From Occallatibacter riparius (GTDB taxonomy: Bacteria > Acidobacteriota > Terriglobia > Terriglobales > Acidobacteriaceae), in the NCBI RefSeq assembly GCF_025264625.1, contig NZ_CP093313.1, positions 4,278,001 through 4,342,000 on the forward strand: DNA of 64,000 nt. The letters run 5' to 3'. Position numbers and translations under genes: made by a program. The notes under the pieces were generated by a model. The model was not told where the DNA came from and ran no database searches. It was given only the letters and a program-made list of their open reading frames with translations. Numbering within the stretch: position 1 is the stretch's first letter; the number at the start of each line of letters is the position of its first letter. Below are positions 27,785-34,958 of this stretch, piece after piece.

Positions 27785-28492
27785 CTAAACGCGGCTTTCC
27801 AGGGCTTCCTGCTGCTCGCGGCTGGCGTTCTCCTGGTGAAGCCGCTCTGTCTTGTAGCGCAGAGCCAGAATCAGCACGCCCCACGCAAACCATGCACCCA
27901 TATTCCAAAAGAACGGGCCAAGCATCGACTTATCCATCCCGGAGCCATCGCCTCCGCCAAAGACCGGCGCCGGATGCTGCGTGCGCCACCAGCGGTTCGA
28001 CATGTACACGATGGGCACGTCGAGCGCGCCGAAGATGCCCAGCACCGCGGCGAGCGTCTGCACCTGCGGACCGGCGGCAAACCGCCGCAGCAGCAGGTAG
28101 CTGACGTAGATGAGCCACAGGACCAGCGTCGTGGTGAGGCGGGCGTCCCAGGTCCACCAGATGCCCCATGCGCGGCGACCCCAGATGGGGCCGGTGATCA
28201 GCACCACGGTGCAGAACACCACGCCGACTTCAGCGCCAGCCAGGGCCCACGCGTCGGCCTTCTGCGCCAGGTCAGGCTGGCTGCGCCGCCAGGTCAGGTA
28301 GCCGATCGAGCCCAGCAGGCTGATGGCGAAGAACACAAAAGCCACCGAGGCGGAAGGCACGTGGTAGAAGATGATGCGGAAGATTTCGCCCTGCATGGCG
28401 TCGTTCGGCGCCACGTAGATGGCCTGATAGTAGCCCCAGACCATGAGCGCAACCACAACAACCGCATAGAGGCTGATGCCGAGTTTTTTCAT
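27785..28492 (-). CDS. ccmC: Heme exporter / cytochrome c maturation protein CcmC
   Basis: 235 residues with six membrane segments. The WWD heme-handling motif is clear (WGIWWTWDARLTT), and conserved His occurs in FYHVPSASVAF. CcmC loads heme onto CcmE at the outer face of the membrane. The ATG at 28492 gives the usual length. The upstream extension in the same frame (to 28618) is not family-like and starts inside the palindromic repeat at 28597. The ribosome site is weak. Confidence 0.9.
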   Translation of the reverse strand: MKKLGISLYAVVVVALMVWGYYQAIYVAPNDAMQGEIFRIIFYHVPSASVAFVFFAISLLGSIGYLTWRRSQPDLAQKADAWALAGAEVGVVFCTVVLITGPIWGRRAWGIWWTWDARLTTTLVLWLIYVSYLLLRRFAAGPQVQTLAAVLGIFGALDVPIVYMSNRWWRTQHPAPVFGGGDGSGMDKSMLGPFFWNMGAWFAWGVLILALRYKTERLHQENASREQQEALESRV

Positions 28493-28596
28493 CAGGTTCG
28501 GTCCAGTCCCGGCGGCGTGGAGGGACATGCAGCTCAGTCGCGTCCGGGATGTTTCTAGTGTACGTCGAGGATTGCGGCCGGAACTCCACCCAGCGA

Positions 28597-28620
28597 TGTA
28601 TTGAGTGACTTGAATCACTC
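28597..28620. repeat. Palindromic repeat, copy 1 (cheB/ccmC intergenic)
   Basis: A 24-bp element containing GAGTGA-N6-TCACTC. It matches copy 2 (29998-30021) at 22 of 24 positions in the same orientation, and weaker similarity runs about 20 bases further toward lower coordinates. It lies 89 bases upstream of cheB and 105 upstream of ccmC. Candidate operator, or a relic of a duplicated higA 5' end. Confidence 0.7.
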
Positions 28621-28708
28621 ATTCGTACACGGCGCATCTTCGCCTTCTCGGATCAGGTTCCTTGATTGCAAGACCTTCAATCGTGCTAAATCTCGCATCG
28701 AATCAATA

Positions 28709-29641
28709 ATGTCAAAACGCGACATTGTGGTGATTGGCGGGTCCGCTGGCAGTATCCCCTCCATGCAGGAGCTTTTGCTAACCCTGCCCGCCGAACTGCC
28801 CGCTTCTCTGTTTGTAGTTATGCACCTGTCGCCCAGCGTGCGAAGCTACCTGGCGCAGATACTCGGCCGCAACGCACAGATGCTCGTTACCGAAGCGCTC
28901 GACGGCGACCGCATCGAAGACGGCAAAGTCTATGTAGCGCAGCCGGATCGCCATCTTCTGGTAGCCGCGGATCATATCCATCTCACGCGCGGCCCCAAGG
29001 AGGGCCTCCACCGGCCGAGCATCAATGTTACCTTTCGTTCCGCCGCCATGACTTACGGTCCTCGCGTGATCGGCATCGTATTATCCGGCCTGCTCGACGA
29101 CGGAGCGGCGGGACTGTGGGATATTGCGCAAGAAGGCGGGATCACGATCGTTCAGGACCCCGACGAGGCGCCGTTCCCCTCCATGCCGCTGAATGCTATT
29201 GCCGATGTAGCGGTGGACTACCGCCTCAAGGCGGCCGAAATCGGAAGGATGGTGACAGATCTCGTGAATGGAAGAGCGGAGCCGCGCAGAAGGGAAGCGG
29301 CTGGTGCACACGGAAAAGAGCAATTCCTCGGCTTCACTTGCCCGGAGTGCCGCGGGCCCCTTTATACCCGCGAAACCGGAGGGCCGGTCGAGTTCCGCTG
29401 CCGGGTTGGCCACGTCCTCTCGCTCAAAACCCTTATCGATGAAGAGAATTCGATGCAGGAGCGCAAACTCTACGAGGCCATCGTAGCCCTCGAGGAAGGC
29501 GCAGACCTGGCGGACTTCGCCTCAGGGAAGACCTCCGGCGATGAAGCCGAGCGCCTGCAGAGAGAAGCCGTGCAGCTGCGGAGGCACTCCGCCGCGATCC
29601 GGCAGATCGTCGAAAATCGGATGACAGAACAGATGCGGTGA
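28709..29641 (+). CDS. Stand-alone CheB-type protein-glutamate methylesterase with C-terminal cysteine motif
   Basis: A 310-residue CheB catalytic domain without receiver domain. It starts MSKRDIVVIGGSAGS with catalytic Ser12, His39 in VMHLSPS and Asp in SGLLDDGAAGLW. The C-terminal 100 residues add FTCPECRGPLY and a CRVGH segment, a zinc-ribbon-like pattern, then a helical tail. CheB removes methyl groups from chemoreceptors, but no cheR or receptor gene is here, so a non-chemotaxis role is possible. It is the only plus-strand gene inside the ccm region. Confidence 0.85.
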   Translation: MSKRDIVVIGGSAGSIPSMQELLLTLPAELPASLFVVMHLSPSVRSYLAQILGRNAQMLVTEALDGDRIEDGKVYVAQPDRHLLVAADHIHLTRGPKEGLHRPSINVTFRSAAMTYGPRVIGIVLSGLLDDGAAGLWDIAQEGGITIVQDPDEAPFPSMPLNAIADVAVDYRLKAAEIGRMVTDLVNGRAEPRRREAAGAHGKEQFLGFTCPECRGPLYTRETGGPVEFRCRVGHVLSLKTLIDEENSMQERKLYEAIVALEEGADLADFASGKTSGDEAERLQREAVQLRRHSAAIRQIVENRMTEQMR

Positions 29642-29683
29642 GCGGTTAGCGCCGTGGCACTCCCGGAGCGGTACTAGATGGGC

Positions 29684-30016
29684 TCAGGACTGGAAGAAAA
29701 CCGCCGGAGAAACGCTGAACCGCTTGCTGAGTCGCGCGATGTGATCGCCGGTCAGCTTGCGCTTTCCAGCCAGCACCAGCGAAACGGTGCTCTCGGCGCC
29801 CAATTCGGGTACCAGGTCTTTTTGCGAAAGCCCGTTCTGCTCCAGCAGAAATCTCAATACGTCTGCAGGCTCCGCATCCGGTACAGGGTACTTCTCGTTC
29901 TCATATTGCTCGATCAGCAGAGTCAACAGGTCAATGGCTTCTTGCTCCGCGGCATTACGCCTCTTCCGGGACGTGAGTTCGAACAGCAGCCAGCTCGTGT
30001 ATTGAGTGACGTGCAT
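29684..30016 (-). CDS. HigA-like XRE regulator without a toxin partner
   Basis: 110 residues; the C-terminal helix-turn-helix reads FLLEQNGLSQKDLVPELG, then STVSLVLAGKRKLTGDHIARLSKRF, as in HigA antitoxins. The N-terminal half (YTSWLLFEL, AIDLLTLLIEQYE) is also HigA-like. No HigB-type toxin frame adjoins it. The ATG at 30016 (or GTG at 30019) overlaps the stop of the TlpA-like gene, so they are coupled. The start codon lies inside palindromic repeat copy 2, which suggests autoregulation. Confidence 0.8.
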   Translation of the reverse strand: MHVTQYTSWLLFELTSRKRRNAAEQEAIDLLTLLIEQYENEKYPVPDAEPADVLRFLLEQNGLSQKDLVPELGAESTVSLVLAGKRKLTGDHIARLSKRFSVSPAVFFQS

Positions 30017-30021
30017 CACTC
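29998..30021. repeat. Palindromic repeat, copy 2 (higA start)
   Basis: GAGTGA-CGTGCA-TCACTC with flanks identical to copy 1. It covers the higA initiation codon and the stop of the TlpA-like gene. Confidence 0.7.
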
Positions 30022-31128
30022 GCGGGACTTGGAGGTCGCGGCGGCATGAGCAGAGAGGATCTCCGCAATCGAGGAATCCATCGAGGCGAGATCATCCAAT
30101 CCGACCCAGTAATGGACGATCTTGCCATCAGCGCCAACGAGAATGGCGACAGGCACACCCTGGATATCGAGCGCTTTGAAGGCGGTGCCGTCGGGATCCA
30201 GCAGGACCGGAAGCGTGACATGGTTGTAGCCGGTCCAGGCGCGGGCGTCTGCCGCCGTGTCCTGGGTGAACGTGAGGACAATAAGGGCGGAGGATTTATA
30301 GCGCTGTTGGAGCTCCTGGGCGTGCAATGTCGTGCGATTGCAGGGTGCGCAGTAGCTGCCCCAAAAGTCGAGCAGCACGGGCTTGCCCTTGAGGGTAGCG
30401 AGTTTTATCTGAGGACCGGATAGCTGAGCCAACGCGAGATCGGGGAGCGACCGGCCAACCCATTCGGGACGGTCCTTTGGGAGCGTGGCAAATCTGGCGA
30501 GGGCCTTGAGGATCGTTTCTGATGGCGGCAGATTGAATGAGAACGACGTCACGGTGCCGGTCCATTCGGAGCCGGGATGATCGGGCATGCTTCGCGTTTC
30601 GCGCAGCACTATGAGTGTGGCGGGGTCGATCCAGAAACGCTTGTGCTCGATGGCCGAGTTTGGCTTGAAGGCAGGCGAGTAGTCGTACGTGGCGTCGATG
30701 ATTTCGCATGAATAGCTGCGGCCGTCCACCGTAACACTTTCGGCGCCGATCTTCTGCGCATCCGTCAGCTTCATTGCGATAGCGTTGTACTGGCCCAGTG
30801 GGAGCAATTGAACGGTAAACTTTTGGGGCAGGGGATCCGTCGTCCCGGGGACGGCAAGCGCCTGCTTCATATTGCCCATCTGGCTCAGGACCTGGATGGA
30901 TGGCTTGCGCAGGTCCAGCGGCAGAAAGGCAGGTTGCGCGCCTTCGGTGTCGAAGTCGTAAGTGACGCGCCAGGAGGATCCGGGCATCAGCGCCGAAGCC
31001 GTTCCTTTCACGCTGAAACTGTCGGAGTTGTTGTAGTGATCGGCAACCTGCTTCAGCAGGTCAACGCGCGATTGCGCAGCGAGCGATGAAGCTGCACAGA
31101 CCAGAAACAGCACCAAGGATCGAACCAT
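30016..31128 (-). CDS. TlpA-like thioredoxin-fold protein with N-terminal LolA-like domain
   Basis: About 370 residues. A signal peptide (MVRSLVLFLVCAASSLAAQ) is followed by a beta-rich region of about 200 residues resembling DUF2092/LolA-like lipid-binding domains. The C-terminal thioredoxin domain has the active site WGSYCAPC, then the cis-Pro loop IQGVPVAIL. Such periplasmic redoxins reduce apocytochrome c or other disulfides. Lying between ccmB and ccmC it could serve as CcmG; this is inference. It is coupled to higA by overlapping stop/start. Confidence 0.82.
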   Translation of the reverse strand: MVRSLVLFLVCAASSLAAQSRVDLLKQVADHYNNSDSFSVKGTASALMPGSSWRVTYDFDTEGAQPAFLPLDLRKPSIQVLSQMGNMKQALAVPGTTDPLPQKFTVQLLPLGQYNAIAMKLTDAQKIGAESVTVDGRSYSCEIIDATYDYSPAFKPNSAIEHKRFWIDPATLIVLRETRSMPDHPGSEWTGTVTSFSFNLPPSETILKALARFATLPKDRPEWVGRSLPDLALAQLSGPQIKLATLKGKPVLLDFWGSYCAPCNRTTLHAQELQQRYKSSALIVLTFTQDTAADARAWTGYNHVTLPVLLDPDGTAFKALDIQGVPVAILVGADGKIVHYWVGLDDLASMDSSIAEILSAHAAATSKSRE

Positions 31129-31340
31129 GCCGGGGCCCCTCAGAGAACGAACCACGATTATATTCTGATGAGACGTTTTGCTGTACGAGTCCGCTCGGGA
31201 TTATGTGGGCAGGAAAACAGTCAGGTGATCAAACCCTCGAGGTGATCCGATGAGCTGGCTGGAGCGATTTGTCCGCACTACTTTCGTGTAGTGCGGTATT
31301 GCAGGGCCACGCCGGTCGACTAAACGTGTCTCCAAAATGC

Positions 31341-31372
31341 GAACGCCCCGGTTAGTCACTCCGGGGCGCTTC
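31341..31372. terminator. Hairpin terminator downstream of the tRNA-like gene
   Basis: CGCCCCGG / CCGGGGCG, 8 bp, 9-nt loop, with extra outer pairs. Read on the minus strand it is followed by TTCGCATTTT. It lies about 100 bases past the 3' end of the tRNA-like gene and before the TlpA-like gene. Confidence 0.65.
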
Positions 31373-31470
31373 GTTTCTCCAGTTGGGTACACTGCCTGAC
31401 ATCCACAAACGTAAGACGAACGATTGGGGGTATGTCAATAAGATGCCGCAGTGTTCGCGGTCGCGGACAG

Positions 31471-31560
31471 CGGAGGGCAGGAGAGTTGAACTCCCAGAGC
31501 TGACTAGCCCCTGGCAACCGCTTATCAGGCATTGTCCACTACCCACTGGGGATACCCTCC
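31471..31560 (-). tRNA. Candidate allo-tRNA: 8/4 acceptor/T configuration, long variable arm, anticodon GAU
   Basis: The 90-nt minus-strand sequence folds as a cloverleaf. The acceptor GGAGGGTA pairs with TGCCCTCC over 8 bp (one G-T). The T arm is GGAG-TTCAACT-CTCC, 4 bp with a proper T loop. A D-loop AGTGGGTA carries GG. The anticodon loop CTGATAA has T33, anticodon GAT and A37, on a stem with one bulged G. A 6-bp variable arm (GGGGCT-AGTC-AGCTCT) and discriminator G follow. A canonical 7/5 reading would put A at position 8; the 8/4 reading restores U8. Tri-CCA is not encoded. Long arm plus G73 are seryl-tRNA features. Allo-tRNAs of 8/4 and 9/3 type are known from Acidobacteria. Confidence 0.72.
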
Positions 31561-31565
31561 AGATA

Positions 31566-31595
31566 TTACTATTGCCTGACCGCGAAGAATCTCAA
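31566..31595 (-). promoter_or_regulatory. Candidate sigma70 promoter for the tRNA-like gene
   Basis: On the minus strand TTGAGA (31595-31590) and TAGTAA (31571-31566) are 18 bases apart and end five bases before the first paired base of the tRNA-like gene. Transcription would then start at or very near its 5' end. Confidence 0.5.
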
Positions 31596-31657
31596 ACTTA
31601 GCGAGCTAAACGGTGCGACACTCGACACGCAGCTTCGCGACGGTTGAACACTACGCC

Positions 31658-32323
31658 TCACTCCGCGTGGAAGATCGTATCGAACAGCAACCAGCTCGTC
31701 GTGGTAAAGATCACGTCGTAGCCGACGAGCATCTTGATCCACAGGCTCGGGTCGTTTTCGCCGGTGAGGATTGCTTCCGTCGCCATCACCATTGCCAGCA
31801 GAGCTGGAATGAAGATCGGAAACAGGATCAGCGACAGGAGAAGCTCGCGGTTGCGGCTGGTCATGGCCAGCGCCGCGAAGAAAATGCCGTTGCTCACCAG
31901 CGCCCATGTGCCTAGCGGCATTACAACCGCCAGCAGCCAGCCCTGTCCCGCGACGTGCAGGTTATAGAAGATGAAGAAGAACGGCGCCAGAACCACCTGC
32001 ACGATGCTGACAAACAGGAAATTCACCAGCACCTTGGCCAGATAAAGCTCTGACCCGGGCGACGGCACCATGCGCTGCGCGTCCATCACGTTGTGCCGGA
32101 TTTCGCGCGCCCATGCCTGGTTCAGCGCGCTTACGCTGGCGAACATGGTCGCCACGCACAGCACGCCGCCGGCGATATGCTGCGCGAACTCGCCCCGCGG
32201 ATCGAAGGCGATGGAGAACAGCACCACCACAAGACCCGAGAAGAACAGCATGGAGATGAGCGCATCCATCGAACGCCACTCTATGCGCAGGTCCTTCACG
32301 AGATGTGTCCAGAGTGCCGGCAT
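31658..32323 (-). CDS. ccmB: Heme exporter subunit CcmB
   Basis: 221 residues with six membrane segments and the family features HLVKDLRIEWRSMDALISMLFF at the N-terminus and LEL-type loop (SPGSELYLAKVL). CcmB is the permease of the CcmAB ATPase, which drives release of holo-CcmE. Its start overlaps the ybaK stop (TGATG). The locus resumes with ccmC about 3 kb downstream. Confidence 0.9.
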   Translation of the reverse strand: MPALWTHLVKDLRIEWRSMDALISMLFFSGLVVVLFSIAFDPRGEFAQHIAGGVLCVATMFASVSALNQAWAREIRHNVMDAQRMVPSPGSELYLAKVLVNFLFVSIVQVVLAPFFFIFYNLHVAGQGWLLAVVMPLGTWALVSNGIFFAALAMTSRNRELLLSLILFPIFIPALLAMVMATEAILTGENDPSLWIKMLVGYDVIFTTTSWLLFDTIFHAE

Positions 32324-32829
32324 CAGGCGTGTCCCTCCGCATGCACGGCCTTCGTCAGGTCCGCCGTAGCCACCGGCTCGCCGATCGCTTCGGCAGCCTT
32401 CAGATAGTCGTCGGGCGAGAGAATCAACTGCGCACCACGGGTGCCCGCCGAGACGCTGATCGTGTCGAACAGAATGGCCGTCTCATCCACGAAGATCGGG
32501 TAAGCCTTCTTCGCGCCGAACACTGTGACGCCTCCGCGAATGTATCCGGTAAGCGGCTGCACGTCTTTCAGGGGAGTCATCTCGGCTTTGCGCATGCCGG
32601 CAGCGCGCGCCAGTTTTTTGAAGTCCAATTCGGCGTCTCCGGGAATCACCGCGAAGACAAACTCGCCCTTGCCGTCGGTGGTCAGCAGTGTCTTGAACAC
32701 CTGCTCAGGCGGCATGCCGATTTTCTTCGCTACCGCGATTGCCGACACATCTTCGGGGTCCACTTCGTACTCACGCATCTCGAACGCGATGCCAAGGCCC
32801 TCAAGGAACCGCGCAGCGTTGGTCTTCAT
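32323..32829 (-). CDS. ybaK: Cys-tRNA(Pro)/Cys-tRNA(Cys) deacylase, YbaK/EbsC family
   Basis: 168 residues with the YbaK fold. Family segments include MKTNAARFLEGLGIAFEMRE, VFKTLLTTDGKGEFVFAVIPG, GYIRGGVTVFGAKK and the catalytic Lys in VFKTL. The enzyme hydrolyses mischarged Cys-tRNA(Pro). It is wedged between ccmA and ccmB with overlaps on both sides (ATGA and TGATG), so it is made with the heme exporter. That placement is unusual and unexplained. Confidence 0.9.
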   Translation of the reverse strand: MKTNAARFLEGLGIAFEMREYEVDPEDVSAIAVAKKIGMPPEQVFKTLLTTDGKGEFVFAVIPGDAELDFKKLARAAGMRKAEMTPLKDVQPLTGYIRGGVTVFGAKKAYPIFVDETAILFDTISVSAGTRGAQLILSPDDYLKAAEAIGEPVATADLTKAVHAEGHA

Positions 32830-33497
32830 AGCGTCGGGCTCCCCGGTTCAAAGCTGGCCACGCGTCCGGCCTTGAGCGCCAAGACATAATCCGCGATCGG
32901 TGCGGCCAATTCACGCTGGTGCGTCGTGATCACAATGGTTCGGCTGCCGTGACGGAACTGCGCCAACAGCTCCACCATTTGCCGGGCACTCTCCACGTCC
33001 ATGTTGGAAAACGGCTCGTCCAGCAGCAGCAGCTCAGGAAACGAGAGCAGCACGCGGGCGAGGGAAGTGCGCTGCCGCATGCCCTGCGAGTAGTGTCCCA
33101 GAGGGCGCGGCAGATTTGGATCCAGGCCAACCTGTCTCAGTGCTTCGGCAGGATCCAGGCACTCTCGCCCGGGATACAGCTTGGAGAAATAGCGGAGATT
33201 TTCCTGTCCGGTGAGTTCGTCGTAGAGCATGGGTGCGTGGCTCATGTAGCCGACGCGTTCGCGCACCGTCTGCGGTTCGCCATGGCCGAACAAGGTCACG
33301 GTGCCGAAGCTCGGCCGCAATAATCCGGCCAGAATCCGCAGCAGGGTCGACTTGCCCGCGCCGTTCTCGCCGATCAGCACGTAGCACTTGCCCAGCTCGA
33401 GCTCCACACTCACCTGGCGCAGCGCTGCAAAGCTGCCGAACAATTTGGATACATCTTCGACCCGGGCGCATTGGCCCGTGCTTGCTGGGCCGCTCAT
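32826..33497 (-). CDS. ccmA: Heme exporter ATP-binding subunit CcmA
   Basis: 223 residues. Walker A GENGAGKST, signature YSQGMRQRTS and Walker B LLLLDEPFSNMD are intact. CcmA with CcmB powers heme chaperone release. It starts four bases after the ccmE stop and is coupled to ybaK. Confidence 0.92.
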   Translation of the reverse strand: MSGPASTGQCARVEDVSKLFGSFAALRQVSVELELGKCYVLIGENGAGKSTLLRILAGLLRPSFGTVTLFGHGEPQTVRERVGYMSHAPMLYDELTGQENLRYFSKLYPGRECLDPAEALRQVGLDPNLPRPLGHYSQGMRQRTSLARVLLSFPELLLLDEPFSNMDVESARQMVELLAQFRHGSRTIVITTHQRELAAPIADYVLALKAGRVASFEPGSPTL

Positions 33498-33501
33498 GCG
33501 G

Positions 33502-34014
33502 TTAGTTGGCGGTCGGCGCCGCTGCCGCAGGGGTCGAAGTAGAAGCTGTCTTGTTGGGCGTCATCGGCTGTGCCTGGTTCGGCTGTCCGGGCTGGCCCGG
33601 TGCATACTTGCTGGCGCACTTGGCCTGCAGCTCGTTGGCGTGGAACATGCCGTCGCGCCCGTAGGTGCCCACGGCCAACGCCTGCGAGTCGTCCTTGAAC
33701 GTGTCCGGCGGCGGCTCCGAGCCCTTGTAGCTCACCTTGAGCACGCGACCGTTCGGGGCTTTGGGATTGTGGCTTTCGAACTCGTTCAGCATGAACGTGA
33801 CATGCGTGCCGTTCTGCTCAATCGAGCCCGGCTGCACGAAACCCTCAACGCGGAGATTGCTCTTGTAGGCCTTGTCGCCCATTCCGGCCAGCTCGGCGAT
33901 GGTGACGTAGTAGCTCTTGCTGGACTTGTAGCCTGACGAGGCCAGCCACCCGATGGTGCCGAGGATGATGGCGACCGCAATGCCGATCCGCAGGTTGTTC
34001 TTCGAGGATTTCAT
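33502..34014 (-). CDS. ccmE: Heme chaperone CcmE, CXXXY variant
   Basis: 170 residues. One N-terminal membrane anchor (IGIAVAIILGTIGWLASSGY) is followed by the OB-fold domain (LRVEGFVQPGSIEQNGTHVTFMLNE). In most CcmE proteins heme attaches to His of HXXXY. Here the matching motif is Cys133-A-S-K-Tyr137 (AKCASKY), the CXXXY form known from Desulfovibrio and archaea (System I*). The Gln/Pro/Ala-rich C-terminus is flexible. It heads ccmE-ccmA-ybaK-ccmB. Confidence 0.88.
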   Translation of the reverse strand: MKSSKNNLRIGIAVAIILGTIGWLASSGYKSSKSYYVTIAELAGMGDKAYKSNLRVEGFVQPGSIEQNGTHVTFMLNEFESHNPKAPNGRVLKVSYKGSEPPPDTFKDDSQALAVGTYGRDGMFHANELQAKCASKYAPGQPGQPNQAQPMTPNKTASTSTPAAAAPTAN

Positions 34015-34217
34015 ATTCTTTGTCTTCTACTTCTTACGATACGAGCGACCAGAGGCGGGGTCAACAGTCTGGGGGTGACGCATATCACACCAGTTTGGCG
34101 CCGGCGACCTACGAAACCACGCAAGATCTGCATAGTTTGGACGATGAAGAGAGGGAATCGCTGCAGGAAATAGAGACAGGGGCAGGACGCAGAAAGGGGA
34201 ACTGGAGCGGTACGGAT

Positions 34218-34310
34218 CTACTCGTCGCGTCCGCGGCGCTGGAACGATGCTACGAATGCCGGGGTCAGAAGCATGGCGACGAATGCAATTCCAATGACGA
34301 GGTCACGCAT
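34218..34310 (-). CDS. Tiny single-TM protein B (30 aa)
   Basis: MRDLVIGIAFVAMLLTPAFV followed by a short basic/acidic tail (ASFQRRGRDE). It is similar in length and pattern to the tiny ORF at 34545-34646: M-[RH]-D-[LF]-[VL]-[IV]-G-[IL]-AF, then a Pro near the end of the helix, then VA[ST]F. A GGAAAG site lies nine bases upstream. Too short for ordinary gene finding; the paired similarity is the evidence. Confidence 0.6.
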   Translation of the reverse strand: MRDLVIGIAFVAMLLTPAFVASFQRRGRDE

Positions 34311-34508
34311 TTTGTTCGCTTTCCAAGGGTACAAAGTCACCCTTAGCCGCGCAGGCCCTTCACGCAAGAAGCCAGCTTCCAATTGCCTGCGAGCCCTGAA
34401 CTACTCTGCGAACGTTAGGTCGTCGATGCTGTGGAAGAAAATAGCCCTTTGGTGCTAGCGGCTGAACCGTTGGTACCGGGAACTAGCTGTTATCGGGAGC
34501 TTTACAAG

Positions 34509-34532
34509 AAGCGAGGCAGAGGGGCCTCGCTT
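34509..34532. terminator. Hairpin terminator after tiny TM protein A
   Basis: AAGCGAGGC / GCCTCGCTT, 9 bp with a 6-nt loop, 13 bases past the stop of the 34545-34646 ORF. The minus-strand continuation is CTTCTTG. Confidence 0.7.
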
Positions 34533-34544
34533 CAGAATCCGAGA

Positions 34545-34646
34545 CTACGCCTCGTCTTCTTTGCTCTCTTTGGCCGAGAACGTGGCTACGACGGCGGGGC
34601 AAAGCACCATGCCAATGAAAGCGAGACCAACCAGGAAATCGTGCAT
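34545..34646 (-). CDS. Tiny single-TM protein A (33 aa)
   Basis: MHDFLVGLAFIGMVLCPAVV followed by ATFSAKESKEDEA: one membrane helix with an acidic tail. A strong AAGGAG site is seven bases upstream of the ATG, and a hairpin terminator follows the stop, so the 100-bp unit looks like a complete small gene. It is a paralogue of the tiny ORF 235 bases away on the same strand. No family recognised. Small membrane proteins of this kind often stabilise transporters or oxidases. Confidence 0.68.
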   Translation of the reverse strand: MHDFLVGLAFIGMVLCPAVVATFSAKESKEDEA

Positions 34647-34888
34647 TGAAAGGCTCCTTCTCTTCAAAGGCGGACAGCCACTACCGGTTTAGGGGAGATC
34701 CGCGTCCTGCTCCCCGGAAAGCTTCCCGTCGGGCCTTGAATGACTCAAGCGTAAGGCCGCAACTGTCCCGAAACAATGCACCTAAGGCGCGTGTCCATTG
34801 GCGAATTAAGGTATTCCAATGTAGCCCGAAAGTTGTAGATCGTTCCGCGGGCTGAGACTAGAAGTCGACACCTCGGCAGGCAGAACAA

Positions 34889-34938
34889 AGGCGGCGTGAG
34901 AGTTGAACTCCGATCAGGAGTGTCCCACGCCGCCTTGT
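34889..34938. terminator. Strong branched hairpin terminator of the M28 peptidase gene
   Basis: A GGCGGCGTG / CACGCCGCC stem extended by AACAA/TTGTT pairs, with an inner hairpin ACTCC-TGATC-GGAGT. It starts about 20 bases after the peptidase stop and ends in a T-rich stretch on the minus strand. Confidence 0.8.
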
Positions 34939-34958
34939 TGTCCAGCCGAGATCCGTCT

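Noticed and set aside
28493..28618. N-terminal extension of ccmC
   Set aside because: The extra 42 residues are not family-like, run through the palindromic repeat, and would give an over-long CcmC.
31201..31392. 63-codon minus-strand frame between the tRNA-like gene and the TlpA-like gene
   Set aside because: It contains the terminator hairpin, has no ribosome site and no recognisable pattern.
34898..34911. Second copy of the 14-mer GAGAGTTGAACTCC, the T-arm sequence of the 31.5 kb tRNA-like gene
   Set aside because: Here it is part of a strong terminator hairpin after the M28 gene. A truncated 9/3 tRNA-like minihelix can be drawn, but there is no anticodon or D arm, and a 14-base match can arise by chance in 64 kb.
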